Assembly: GCA_010692425.1 (NCBI GenBank)
Contig: JAAHHJ010000001.1
Location: forward strand, 593,233-657,232
Direction of reading: 5' to 3'
Length of the DNA: 64,000 nucleotides
Source: Symploca sp. SIO3C6
GTDB taxonomy: Bacteria > Cyanobacteriota > Cyanobacteriia > Cyanobacteriales > Coleofasciculaceae
Made by a program: the position numbers and the translations under genes. Under the pieces are notes generated by a model that was not told the origin of the DNA, searched no databases, and worked only from the letters and a program-made list of their open reading frames with translations. Position 1 is the stretch's first letter; every line of letters begins with the position of its first letter. This document shows positions 1 to 9,441 of this stretch, piece after piece.

Positions 1-119
1 TAGTTTTGACTAACGACTGCAAAACCTGAGAATATCCGCTGATTTAGATGGGGCATTGCTCAAGCAAGCTGCCAAGACTCAGTTTTCTCAAAGAGTCTGT
101 TAATACACTCTTGCCTTGG

Positions 120-332
120 CTAATAGCGCTGTTGAGCTAAATCTCGGATTAAGGATAATCGATTATGAAGATAGTCGCTTAAGATATGGGTTTGCTCATG
201 GTTGAGAGTTTGATCTTGCTGGAGTTGGTTTAGTAGACACTGCACCAAGCTAGTATCATCTAGCTTGAGCAGAACATTTGCTTGAGTCTTTTCGATTAAA
301 GACCATAATTGACGCAGCATTGCGGGAGTCAT
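120..332 (-). CDS. Small hypothetical protein, 70 aa
   Basis: I do not recognise this protein. It is 70 residues, mostly helical in appearance (Leu/Gln rich), with no signal peptide, membrane segment or Cys motif. The start is well supported: on the minus strand AAGGAGATGTG lies just before the ATG, a strong ribosome binding site at good spacing. It stands alone, with no same-strand neighbour within reach. The 119 bases downstream of its stop to the window edge show nothing further. The ribosome binding site makes it a likely real gene despite the lack of a family. Confidence 0.6.
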   Translation of the reverse strand: MTPAMLRQLWSLIEKTQANVLLKLDDTSLVQCLLNQLQQDQTLNHEQTHILSDYLHNRLSLIRDLAQQRY

Positions 333-736
333 AACACATCTCCTTACTGGATAAACACTCTTACACAGCAGTGAAACTGGTCAACTGCTCTGTAAAAACT
401 TCATGGTCATCAGTTTAACTACAGATCTTAAGAATTGCTTAAGAATTGATCCATCCTTCTTACGATAACTGATTTAAGGATCCCATGGGGAGAATCTGAC
501 GAGATTGAAACAAGAGTTACCAGAAACTGAAACAAGAATAATCAAACCTTTAACAAAAGGATCAATGACTTGACTTAGGGCTTAAGTTGAGTTAAGAAAA
601 ACTAGTGCAGTGCTAAGAATTGTGTATGCCGCATTTATCTATATATTTAGCTTATCTGGCTGCGATGCTCTTTGGTGTTCTTAAGGTTTTTCCCTAAAAA
701 CTTAAGGATAGTCCCCTGCTTTTCCTGTTAAGCAGA
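333..736. other. Intergenic region, AT-rich, no gene seen
   Basis: No open frame with a convincing start lies here. The part next to the 70-aa gene must hold its promoter. Around 429-448 there is a short direct repeat (TTAAGAATTGC then TTAAGAATTG). I see no terminator-like stem next to the tRNA and no known RNA fold. Confidence 0.5.
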
Positions 737-809
737 TGGAGAATAGCGGATTTGAACCGCTGACCTCTGCGGTGCGATCGCAGCGCTCTACCAACTGAGC
801 TAATTCCCC
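737..809 (-). tRNA. tRNA-Ala, anticodon CGC
   Basis: A complete 73-nt cloverleaf reads on the minus strand: acceptor GGGGAAT/ATTCTCC, D arm GCTC/GAGC, anticodon stem CTGCG/CGCAG, T arm AGCGG-TTCGAAT-CCGCT, discriminator A, no encoded CCA. The seven-base anticodon loop ATCGCAC places CGC at positions 34-36. The acceptor stem carries a G3:U70 wobble, the known identity element of alanine tRNA, so amino acid and anticodon agree. The HIP1 octamer GCGATCGC (774-781) overlaps the anticodon stem and loop. No intron is present. Confidence 0.96.
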
Positions 810-932
810 TGAAATTAACAATTATTCTAGCACTCGCACTCATCGATATCTATACACCGACTTTTTGATAGCTGCCTGAGAGTTTGTTGATATGCCATAA
901 CTGAAGCAGGCAGTTTTGACTCCACGTAGCGA

Positions 933-2318
933 ATGGTGATGATGCTAGACTTAGAACGATTTTTTGAAGCTTGTAACCCTGGCACAACAATAGATATGGG
1001 AAAGGCTGAGCATCAGAGGTACTATATTGATTTTGCCACTGTGCGAGGTAGCAAGGCGATTAAGACACTAAAGCGAACTATCAGCCGTTTATTGCCTAAT
1101 AAATCCACCTGTCAGTTATTTACCGGACATATTGGCTGCGGTAAGTCTACGGAGTTATTGTGCCTCAAAGCTGAGTTGGAAGCAGAGGGATTTCATGTCG
1201 TCTACTTCCAGGCTACAGAAGACTTGGATGTGGCAGATGTTGATCTTACCGATATTTTACTAGCGATCGCTCATCAGGTTAGTGAAAGTTTAGAGAAGAG
1301 TAAAGTCGAGCTGCAACCCAAGGGTTTCCAGGCTTTCTTGAAAAAAACTGGAGAGTTTTTACAGACTCCCATAGAACTAAGTGCAGAAACTGAGTTGGCA
1401 GGAATTGGTATTAAGGGGAGTACGGAAAAAGGAGTAGAATTTTCTCTGCCTGTGGGCATTGGTAAAATTACGGCGAAAGCGAAAAATAGCCCGCAGACAC
1501 GCTCTAAGCTCAGGCAGTACCTTGAACCACAAACTACTCAGATTCTGAAGTGTATTAATGAAGAAATTCTCAAGGTTGCCACAGAGCAGTTAAAACAGCG
1601 TGGTCAAAAAGGACTTGTGGTGATTGTTGATAACCTGGATCGAATTGAAAACAAAAAAGGTTCATCATCGAGTAAGTTACTACCAGAATACCTTTTTGTT
1701 GACCGGGGAGAACAACTCAGTCAGTTAAATTGCCATGTAGTTTACACTGTACCACTGTCGTTGTTTTTCTCCAATGAGCGGGAAGCACTGAAAAATCGCC
1801 TAGGGCATGGTGAAAGCCCAATGGTGTTGCCGATGGTGCCAGTACAATTACGAGATGGTAGTGAATGTGCTGAAGGAATAACTCTGCTAAGGCAGATGGC
1901 GTTAGCTAGAGCTTTTCCAGACGCTGAGCCTGAGGAGCGCCTCAGTTATGTGAGAGAGGTTTTTGACAGCCTGGAAACCTTAGACAGACTTTGTCGTATC
2001 AGTGGTGGTCATGTGCGAAACTTTTTGGGGATGCTCTATGGGTGTCTTCGGGAAGAGGATCCGCCTATTTCTCGTTCTGTTTTGGAAAGAGCAATTCGGA
2101 AAGAGAGAGATGGCTTGCTATTGGCAATTGATGAGCAGGAGTGGGAGTTGCTGTTTCAGGTGGTGAAAGAGCAAAAAGTTAAAGGGGATATAGAATACCA
2201 AACTTTATTACGAAGTCTGTTTGTATTTGAATACCTTGATGAGCAAGGGAGCTGGTTTTGTTTAAACCCGCTTTTGTTTGAAACGGAAAGGTATAAGTCG
2301 TGGGCAAGTAATAAGTAA
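933..2318 (+). CDS. P-loop ATPase (AAA/STAND-like), partner of the next gene
   Basis: A 461-residue cytoplasmic P-loop ATPase. Walker A (GHIGCGKST) lies near residues 65-73 and a Walker B-like strand (LVVIVDNLDRI) near 227-238. The rest matches no named effector or sensor that I can see. The ATG at 933 is followed by two more in-frame ATGs (939 and 942) and there is no clear ribosome binding site, so the exact start is uncertain by a few codons. The gene ends inside an AATAAGT heptamer array, which supplies the stop (last residues ASNK). The TPR-STAND-WD40 gene follows on the same strand after 91 bases. Pairs of a small ATPase and a giant STAND protein recur in large cyanobacterial genomes. 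A joint signalling or conflict role is inferred. Confidence 0.8.
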   Translation: MVMMLDLERFFEACNPGTTIDMGKAEHQRYYIDFATVRGSKAIKTLKRTISRLLPNKSTCQLFTGHIGCGKSTELLCLKAELEAEGFHVVYFQATEDLDVADVDLTDILLAIAHQVSESLEKSKVELQPKGFQAFLKKTGEFLQTPIELSAETELAGIGIKGSTEKGVEFSLPVGIGKITAKAKNSPQTRSKLRQYLEPQTTQILKCINEEILKVATEQLKQRGQKGLVVIVDNLDRIENKKGSSSSKLLPEYLFVDRGEQLSQLNCHVVYTVPLSLFFSNEREALKNRLGHGESPMVLPMVPVQLRDGSECAEGITLLRQMALARAFPDAEPEERLSYVREVFDSLETLDRLCRISGGHVRNFLGMLYGCLREEDPPISRSVLERAIRKERDGLLLAIDEQEWELLFQVVKEQKVKGDIEYQTLLRSLFVFEYLDEQGSWFCLNPLLFETERYKSWASNK

Positions 2319-2369
2319 TAAGTAATAAGTAATGAGTAATAAGTGATAAGTGATAAGTAATAAGTGATT
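2305..2369 (+). repeat. AATAAGT heptamer array
   Basis: About nine units of AATAAGT with variants (AATGAGT, GATAAGT). The array overlaps the last codons and stop of the upstream ATPase gene and fills most of the gap to the next gene. Three consecutive units contain a stop in every plus-strand frame, while the complementary strand is free of stops. Confidence 0.9.
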
Positions 2370-2409
2370 ATCCTCAATACCACACACTCTATTATCAAGA
2401 AGTGCAAAT

Positions 2410-5400
2410 ATGAATGATTCATACAGAGCGGAAGATGTTGTTTCTGAAAATGAACGCTCACTGAATACTTTAGTGCGATCGCTAACTCGATTTCAAGGTA
2501 GATTTTCCTTGATTCTGGTGCGTTGTAATTATGCCAGTTTGCGAGATAGGATTCTGCAACAGGTGCGTGAGCGGTGCAGTATTCAGATTCGAGATTTAAT
2601 TCTCTTGGAGTCTGCTAAGACTCTTTATACTACTATTGTTAATGAGTTTGGGGAGCAGCCTACTGATGCTTTGATGGTTTTGGGTTTAGAGTCGGTGGTT
2701 GCTCTTGATGATTTGTTGGCTGCTACTAATAAGGTGCGAGACCAATTTAGTAGTTTTCCTTTTCCGGTGGTGTTGTGGGTGACGGATGGGGTTTTTAAAA
2801 AACTGGTGCGGGTGGCACCGGATTTTAGAAGTTGGGCTGGTCCTCCCCTTCAATTTATGCTTCCTGATGAGGAATTGACAGGTTTATTACGCCAACAGGC
2901 AGAGCAAGTTTTTGCTGATGAGTCTAGCTTTAGGTTAGAGGGTGATGAACTTGAAGCTATTGAGCAGGATTTGCAGAGTAGGGGACAAGAATTAGACTCG
3001 GAATTGAAGGCTAGTCTGGCTTTTATGAGGGGTTTGATTCATGAGAGATGTAATCAGCTTGATGCTGCTCTTGACTGTTATCAGCACAGTTTAGCTTTTT
3101 GGCAGCAAAATAGCCATTTACATCAACAGGGTTTAGTTTTACTACATCTTGGCTTAGTTTACTACCGTAAGAGCGAACAAAATTGGCAGGAAAGTCGGAA
3201 TTATCTACAGCGATGTCTTGATATTTTTGAGGGGGCGCAACGTTCAGATTTAGTCGCAAAATATATTAGTCAACTTAGTAAGGTGCTGCGAGGCTTAGAA
3301 GATTGGGAATCTTTACACAACCTTACCCAAAAAGCTCTGGCACTACACCAAAATCGCGGCTCTCCAAGTCAGTTAGCTGAGGATTATGGGTTTTTGGCAG
3401 AGGTTGCCCTCAGAAATAATCGCTGGCAGGAAGCGAATCAATCGGCGAAACAAGCACTGGAAATTTTAGATAACAGTCCCGATACTAAGCACCATAATTG
3501 TGGTTTATATCATTTAATTTTAGCAAAGTCACAGCAAGAACTAGATGAAATCCAAAATGCTATCAGCAATTTAGAGAAAGCCAGAAATAAAAGTCAGCCT
3601 CATCAAGATCTAAACCTTTATCTTGAGATACTAGAAAAATTGCGATCGCTCTATTTTGAGCAAGGTAAGTATCGAGAAGCGTTTTACCTTAAGTTAGAGC
3701 AACAGGAAGTTGAGAGTCAGTATGGTTTGCGGGCTTTCATTGGCGCAGGGCGTTTGCAGCCAGCAGTTGTGAGTAGGGGAGAGTGGGGGAAGGGGAGAGG
3801 GGGAGAAGGAATAGTGGGGAGTTTGGGTAGCTCTGCACTAAGTCGGGTAACTGCCGAAGAGCAAGTAGAGATAGCCAAGGATACTGTAGCAGTTTGGGGA
3901 CGGCAGCAGGATATCGAGCGCCTGATTGACAGAGTTAACCGTGCTGATTGCAAGCTGACGGTGATTTATGGGCAGTCGGGGGTAGGGAAAAGCTCGATTT
4001 TGCAGGCAGGGTTAGTACCAGCGCTGGAAGTTAACTATTTTGAAGGGCGTGATACTGTGCCTGTCTTTGTCGATGTCTATACAGATTGGGTTGAGGAATT
4101 GGGCAATGGTTTAGGCATCATTGATTCCACGGCGAATGAACACTCAGTTATAAAACCTCAGTTAAACCTGCAAACCATTCTGGAACAATTGCGCCAAAAT
4201 GAACATCGCCATCTCTTTACGGTGCTAATTTTTGACCAGTTTGAGGAGTTTTTCTTCATTTACAAAGACCAAGCCAGCAGACAACCTTTTTATGAGTTTT
4301 TTGGCAAGTGTTTGGAGATTACTTATGTGAAGATTATCCTATCACTGCGGGAAGATTATCTCCATTACTTATTAGAGTGCGCTCGAACAACGAAGTTGCC
4401 AATCATTGATAGCGATATTCTCAGTAAAAATATCATTTATCACTTGGGTAATTTGTCGCAGGAGGATGCCAAATCTGTTATCCAAAGCTTAACGGAGCGT
4501 TCTCAATTTTACTTAGAACCGGCTTTAGTGGATGAATTAGTTAAGGATTTGGCGGGAGAAGTGGGAGAAGTGCGTCCAATTGAGTTACAGATAGTGGGGG
4601 CACAACTGCAAACAGAGAGAATTACGACACTGGAGCAATATCAGGAGCGTGGTTCTAAGGAAGAACTGGTTGAGGTATTTTTAGAAGAAGTCGTTAAAGA
4701 TTGTGGTTCTGAAAATGAGAAGATTGCCACACTAGTTTTGTATTTATTAACTGATGAAAATAATACTCGTCCACTGAAAACTCGTGCTGATTTGGAATTG
4801 GAGCTAGAAGTCACAGATGAGAAACTAGACTTGGTTTTAGAAATTTTAGTGAAATCAAGGTTAGTGCTGAAGGTGCAAGCATTTCCAGCTGAGAGTTATC
4901 AATTGGTTCATGATTATCTAGTATCTTTTATTCGTACACAAAATCCGGAATCAGCGCGACTAATTGCAGAGCTAGAGAGGGAAAGAGAGCAACGCCGGAT
5001 TAGCGAAGCGAAAATGAATCAGGTTTTGCAAGAGAAGCTGCTCAATTCAGAGCTGATCAATCTGGTTTTATCCTCAGCACAGAATAGAGAGCTGGATCGA
5101 GTCTTATCAGCTTTAAAAGCAGGAATTAAACTGAAGCAGTCAATAGAAGAAATTCATGAAGAAACTCAGCTAAGTGTTGTGACTGAGTTAAATAATGCAG
5201 TTTACGGAGTCAGAGAACTCAATCGCTTAGAAGGGCATAGTGGTAGTGTTACGAGCGTTAGTTTCAATTCCAACGGTAAGTTAATAGTTTCCGGGAGTGA
5301 AGACAAAACAGTCAAACTTTGGAATATTGAGGGCAGTTTACTGGCAAGCTTAGAAGGGCATAATGGTAGTGTCACGAGTGTTAGTTTCAGTCCTGACGGT

Positions 5401-8226
5401 AAGTTGCTAGCTTCAGGAAGTAAAGATAAAACTGTTAAACTTTGGAATATTGATGGTAGTTTACTAGCAACTCTGGAAAGTCATACAGGTAGTGTTACAT
5501 TTGTAATTTTTAGCCCCGACGGTAAGTTGCTAGCTTCAGGGAGCGAAGATAAAACTGTCAAACTTTGGAACTACGATGGCACTTTAATTAAAACTCTTAA
5601 AGATCACAAGGGAAGTGTTAAAAGTATTAGCTTCAGCCCCGACGGTAAGTTGCTAGCTTCAGCAGATACAAGTGACACAGTTATAATTTGGAGCCACAAG
5701 GGCGAAAAGCTTAGAACTATCGATGACTATGGTGTTATCAGTGTGAGTTTAGCGGTTGATGCTCAAAATATTATTCTGGCTAATAAATATTACTTGCTGA
5801 AGTTTTTCGATATTAATGATAATCTAATCAAGAAAAAGCGTTTATCAACTAGATACTTTTCTTCAAAAATAACCGCCCTTAGTTTTAGTAGTGATAAAAA
5901 AATAGTCTCTTTTGTAGAGAATAACTTTCGTTTATCCACAAAAAAAACAGTAATTATAAATAAGAGTCGAAATTGGGAATTGAGGAACTTAGATTATGCT
6001 CTAAAAGAGTTAGATGGACACGGTGATAGTGTCAACTACCTAAGTTTTAGTTTCGATGGCAAGCTACTAGCTTCGGCTAGTAAGGATAATACAGTGAGAA
6101 TCTGGAACATCTCTAGTAATTTTTTTTACTTTACTAGAGATAATGAGAATAAGTTCACAAAGGTGAAATTTAGTTTTGATGGCAAGACTATTGCAGCTGG
6201 CAATTACCAAGAAATTAAATTATTGAGTCGTGGTGGAACCATGTCTAGAACTATTCAGGGAAATGGCTCAGTTATGAGTTTAAGTCCTGACGCTAAAACT
6301 GTTGTTACTGGCAGTGTTGATAATGTTGTGAAGTTCTGGAATACTGACAGCGAAAAAATCAGAACTTTGCCTGTGCTTAGTAATAGTGTTAACAAAATTA
6401 AGGTTAGCCCTGATGGCAAGACTATTGCTACTGCTGATAGGGACAACATAGTACAAATATGGAGAATTTACGGTACTCTCATCAACACCTTAGAAAGTCA
6501 TATTAACAATATTCAAAGCCTTACTTTCAGTCATGACAGTTCAATAATTGCCATTATTGGCAATAACAATGAAGTAAAACTATGGAGAATTGACGGAACA
6601 CTGATTAACAGTTTTACTGGGCATACTGAGAGCTGCGAATTTCTTAGTTTCAGTCCTGATAGCTCAATTATTGCTACTATTGGTGATGATAACTTAGTTA
6701 AGCTTTGGAAGAGTGACGGTACTCTTATCAAGACCTTAATTGGTCATGCTGATATGGTAGAAAGTATCAATTTCAGCTTTGATGGTCAAATTCTTGCCTC
6801 TGTTAGCACTAGTAAAAAGCAATTTTCTGGAGGTCGAAACAGCGAGATAAAACTTTGGCGTAAGGATGGTATTCTGCTCAAAACCATAGACTATCATTAT
6901 ATCAAAAGCATCGGTTTCAGCCCTGATAGCAGGATAGTAGCTGCTATCAGTGATAACAATGTCGTCACACTCTGGAGTCTTGAGGGTAAATTACTAGCAA
7001 CTCTGAAAGGACACCAAGATCAAGTCAATGAGGTAAGCTTTAGTCCTGATGGCGAAACCATCGCCACTGCTAGTGATGACAATACAGTTAAACTCTGGAG
7101 CAAAGACGGTACTCTAAACAAAACTCTTGGGGAGCATAGTGATAGAGTAACAAGCGTTAGTTTTAGTTCTGATAGTCAGACTCTTGCTTCTGTTAGTGAG
7201 GATAAAACGGTGAAAATCTGGAGCAGAGATGGCCAGATACTCAAAACTCTCCAGGGGTTTAGTAGTAAAAATAGAACCGATATAGTCAGAGTAAGTTTTA
7301 GTTATGATGACAGGATAATTAACTGTGTCAGTGATAATAAAATGAGACTTTGGAACCGTGACGGCGAGGAAATCAAAGTACCCGGAGGTCAAAATCTTAG
7401 TAAATGTAATAATATTAGTTTCAGTCTCGATAGTAGAACAGTTGCCTTTGGTGTAAAAGATACTTCTCTGAAACTCTGGGGTGTAGATGGGATTTTACTG
7501 GCAACTCTCAAAGGTCATAATGATGAAGTCAACAGTGTCAGCTTTAGTCCTGATGGTGAAACCATTGCCTCTGCCAGTGATGACAAAACCGTCAAACTCT
7601 GGAGGAGTGATGGTACTTTACTCCAAACTATGGAAGGACATAGTGATAAGGTTAATAGCGTCGGTTTCAGCCCTGATAGTCAAACCATTGCCTCTGCTAG
7701 CGATGACAAAACTGTCAAGCTCTGGAAGATTGATGGCACTCTACTTCAAACTATGGAGGGACATAGTGATAAAGTTAATAGTGTCAGTTTCAGTCCTGAT
7801 GGTCAAACCATTGCCTCTGCTAGTGATGACGACATTATTAAACTCTGGAGCGGGAATGGTACTCTACTCAAAACCCTCAAGGTAGAGATGGAGATGTTAA
7901 GTGACAGTAGTGGCAGTATAGATTTCAGCCCTGACTCCAAGATACTAGCCTGTGCTACTTGGACAGGTGTTACCCTCCATATCCTCAACGGTACTTGGTT
8001 CAAAAAAACTAAGCTTGACAGCATCAAGAGAGTGGAGGATGTTAGTTTCAGCCCTGACGGTAAAGCGATCGCTGTTACTACCGAAGAGGGTATAGTAATG
8101 TTAAGTTTGGATCTAGAGGAGTTACTGGAGCGTGGTTGCAATTGGGTGCGTGGTTATCTAAAGAACAACCCAAATGTTGAAGAGAGTGATAGAATCCTAT
8201 GTGATAATATTGATACTCAGCCTTGA
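2410..8226 (+). CDS. Giant TPR - STAND NTPase - WD40 protein, 1938 aa
   Basis: Architecture in order: an N-terminal domain (about 1-190) that looks like a P-loop fold without a Walker A; TPR-like helices (about 205-440); a short low-complexity linker from a G-rich repeat (about 454-472); a STAND/NACHT-like NTPase with Walker A GQSGVGKSS near 520 and Walker B FDQFEEFF near 607; a helical section; then WD40 repeats from about 941 to 1895. I count 21-23 units of about 41 residues, several degenerate, enough for three seven-bladed propellers. The tail GCNWVRGYLKNNPN is one I associate with cyanobacterial WD40-STAND proteins. Such proteins usually act as ligand-gated switches that oligomerise. No effector domain is obvious, so output may pass through the upstream ATPase. 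The 3' end overlaps the convergent mnmH gene by 10 bases. Confidence 0.88.
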   Translation: MNDSYRAEDVVSENERSLNTLVRSLTRFQGRFSLILVRCNYASLRDRILQQVRERCSIQIRDLILLESAKTLYTTIVNEFGEQPTDALMVLGLESVVALDDLLAATNKVRDQFSSFPFPVVLWVTDGVFKKLVRVAPDFRSWAGPPLQFMLPDEELTGLLRQQAEQVFADESSFRLEGDELEAIEQDLQSRGQELDSELKASLAFMRGLIHERCNQLDAALDCYQHSLAFWQQNSHLHQQGLVLLHLGLVYYRKSEQNWQESRNYLQRCLDIFEGAQRSDLVAKYISQLSKVLRGLEDWESLHNLTQKALALHQNRGSPSQLAEDYGFLAEVALRNNRWQEANQSAKQALEILDNSPDTKHHNCGLYHLILAKSQQELDEIQNAISNLEKARNKSQPHQDLNLYLEILEKLRSLYFEQGKYREAFYLKLEQQEVESQYGLRAFIGAGRLQPAVVSRGEWGKGRGGEGIVGSLGSSALSRVTAEEQVEIAKDTVAVWGRQQDIERLIDRVNRADCKLTVIYGQSGVGKSSILQAGLVPALEVNYFEGRDTVPVFVDVYTDWVEELGNGLGIIDSTANEHSVIKPQLNLQTILEQLRQNEHRHLFTVLIFDQFEEFFFIYKDQASRQPFYEFFGKCLEITYVKIILSLREDYLHYLLECARTTKLPIIDSDILSKNIIYHLGNLSQEDAKSVIQSLTERSQFYLEPALVDELVKDLAGEVGEVRPIELQIVGAQLQTERITTLEQYQERGSKEELVEVFLEEVVKDCGSENEKIATLVLYLLTDENNTRPLKTRADLELELEVTDEKLDLVLEILVKSRLVLKVQAFPAESYQLVHDYLVSFIRTQNPESARLIAELEREREQRRISEAKMNQVLQEKLLNSELINLVLSSAQNRELDRVLSALKAGIKLKQSIEEIHEETQLSVVTELNNAVYGVRELNRLEGHSGSVTSVSFNSNGKLIVSGSEDKTVKLWNIEGSLLASLEGHNGSVTSVSFSPDGKLLASGSKDKTVKLWNIDGSLLATLESHTGSVTFVIFSPDGKLLASGSEDKTVKLWNYDGTLIKTLKDHKGSVKSISFSPDGKLLASADTSDTVIIWSHKGEKLRTIDDYGVISVSLAVDAQNIILANKYYLLKFFDINDNLIKKKRLSTRYFSSKITALSFSSDKKIVSFVENNFRLSTKKTVIINKSRNWELRNLDYALKELDGHGDSVNYLSFSFDGKLLASASKDNTVRIWNISSNFFYFTRDNENKFTKVKFSFDGKTIAAGNYQEIKLLSRGGTMSRTIQGNGSVMSLSPDAKTVVTGSVDNVVKFWNTDSEKIRTLPVLSNSVNKIKVSPDGKTIATADRDNIVQIWRIYGTLINTLESHINNIQSLTFSHDSSIIAIIGNNNEVKLWRIDGTLINSFTGHTESCEFLSFSPDSSIIATIGDDNLVKLWKSDGTLIKTLIGHADMVESINFSFDGQILASVSTSKKQFSGGRNSEIKLWRKDGILLKTIDYHYIKSIGFSPDSRIVAAISDNNVVTLWSLEGKLLATLKGHQDQVNEVSFSPDGETIATASDDNTVKLWSKDGTLNKTLGEHSDRVTSVSFSSDSQTLASVSEDKTVKIWSRDGQILKTLQGFSSKNRTDIVRVSFSYDDRIINCVSDNKMRLWNRDGEEIKVPGGQNLSKCNNISFSLDSRTVAFGVKDTSLKLWGVDGILLATLKGHNDEVNSVSFSPDGETIASASDDKTVKLWRSDGTLLQTMEGHSDKVNSVGFSPDSQTIASASDDKTVKLWKIDGTLLQTMEGHSDKVNSVSFSPDGQTIASASDDDIIKLWSGNGTLLKTLKVEMEMLSDSSGSIDFSPDSKILACATWTGVTLHILNGTWFKKTKLDSIKRVEDVSFSPDGKAIAVTTEEGIVMLSLDLEELLERGCNWVRGYLKNNPNVEESDRILCDNIDTQP
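3771..3826 (+). repeat. G-rich GGGGAGA-type repeat inside coding sequence
   Basis: A degenerate GGGGAGA/GGGGAAG run lies in frame between the TPR region and the STAND NTPase. It encodes a Gly/Arg/Glu-rich linker (SRGEWGKGRGGEG). It resembles the intergenic G-rich arrays elsewhere in the window. Confidence 0.75.
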
Positions 8227-9281
8227 GTGGTCAGTGGGGATTTGTCCTCTTCCCTGTTTTCAGTAAAAAGCTCTCTAGTTTTTTCGCGCAGTTTCTGTGT
8301 TCCTTCTTCTGGAGAAAGCCCGGAAACATCTAAATTATAAATAGGCACTTTTCGCTTTTGCAGGTCATAAGTATAAGTTTTATCATAATACTCTAGAATA
8401 ATATCAAAAGCTTCAGCTAACTTACCCTGATGCAGTAGACTAAGAGCCTCTTTAGTACGCAAACCACCAAGCCGCTTGCTGATACGCTCTGTCGCTACCA
8501 CTAACTCATTAATATCCTCACTTCCATAAATTTCTACTAGTAAGGCTAATCTTTCTGCCCTAGTTCTGCTAATCTGAATTACTGGAGCTGACTCCATCTG
8601 AGCAAAAATCCCATCCGGAATCCGACAAACTCCAATACGCTTGCTCTCAGCTTCAATCCACAAAGGTAATTGGCGATTAAAACTAGCCCATTTAATACTA
8701 ATTAAATTCCAAAATTGTTCATTAGTGGGTTGAGGTGGTTGACCCAAACTACCATAACTGCTGCCACGATGATTAGCAATACCTTCTAAATCTAAAACCT
8801 GTTCACCCTGAGAATCTAAAGCAGTCAGAAGATTAGTTTTACCAGTACCCGTCATACCACCAAGAATAATAATTTTCTGGGGTATTTGAAACAGAGAATG
8901 AGCCCAGCGACGAAAAGCTTTATAGCCCCCTGTTAATACAGAAACATTAAAGCCAGCAGTTTCTAGTACCCAAGCTACCGCACCACTGCGCATACCTCCC
9001 CGCCAGCAATGGAGACGCACTTGGCGATTGGGTGCCAGAGCCTTAGCCTGAGTAATAAAGCTAGCAAATTTTGGTCCTGCGATCGCAAATCCCAATTCTA
9101 TCGCCTGCTCTTTTCCCTGCTGTTTATAGCAAATACCTACCTCTGCCCTTTCTTGATCATTGAAAAGGGGAAAACTCTCAGCACCAGGTATATGACCTTG
9201 AGTATACTCACTAGGAGAACGAACATCCAGAATCACTCCTGGTGCTTTGAGAAATTCGGCAGTATCGAGGGCTTGGGGCAT
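8217..9281 (-). CDS. mnmH: tRNA 2-selenouridine synthase
   Basis: Replaces sulfur by selenium at wobble 2-thiouridine of tRNA, using selenophosphate. From the ATG at 9281 the protein is 354 residues, close to the family's usual 360-odd. An N-terminal rhodanese domain starts VILDVRSPSEY and holds the catalytic Cys in HCWRGGMRS. A P-loop domain follows (GGMTGTGKTNLL). An open frame reaches back to a TTG at 9356, but those 25 codons are a G-rich repeat giving a Ser/Pro/Arg stretch, so I place the start at MPQALD. The array sits where the ribosome binding site should be. The SelD fusion gene is upstream on the same strand, so selenophosphate maker and user form an operon. Confidence 0.92.
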   Translation of the reverse strand: MPQALDTAEFLKAPGVILDVRSPSEYTQGHIPGAESFPLFNDQERAEVGICYKQQGKEQAIELGFAIAGPKFASFITQAKALAPNRQVRLHCWRGGMRSGAVAWVLETAGFNVSVLTGGYKAFRRWAHSLFQIPQKIIILGGMTGTGKTNLLTALDSQGEQVLDLEGIANHRGSSYGSLGQPPQPTNEQFWNLISIKWASFNRQLPLWIEAESKRIGVCRIPDGIFAQMESAPVIQISRTRAERLALLVEIYGSEDINELVVATERISKRLGGLRTKEALSLLHQGKLAEAFDIILEYYDKTYTYDLQKRKVPIYNLDVSGLSPEEGTQKLREKTRELFTENREEDKSPLTTQG

Positions 9282-9350
9282 GGGGAGGGGGGGAGATGGG
9301 GAGATGGGGGAGACACGGAGACGCGGAGAGGGGGAGACGCGGAGAGGGGG
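9282..9350. repeat. GGGGAGAT / GACGCGGA octamer array at the mnmH start
   Basis: GGGGAGAT-like units followed by GACGCGGAGAG units. On the minus strand the array is open and joined in frame to mnmH. It replaces the expected Shine-Dalgarno region of that gene. Confidence 0.85.
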
Positions 9351-9405
9351 AGACAAGATTAATTATTCTTTTGGGCTGTCCTTAAATATATATAACTCTC
9401 TTTTC

Positions 9406-9441
9406 CATGAACCATGAGCCATGAACAATGAACCATGAACC
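9406..9441. repeat. ATGAACC heptamer array
   Basis: About five units of ATGAACC/ATGAGCC/ATGAACA between mnmH and the selD fusion, running up to the stop codon of the latter. Confidence 0.85.

Noticed and set aside
2156..2461. Minus-strand open frame with LITYYLL repeats
   Set aside because: Produced by the reverse of the AATAAGT array; no ribosome binding site, and it overlaps two real genes.
7487..7885. Plus-strand open frame within the WD40 region
   Set aside because: Shifted-frame shadow of repeated WD40 codons in the STAND gene.
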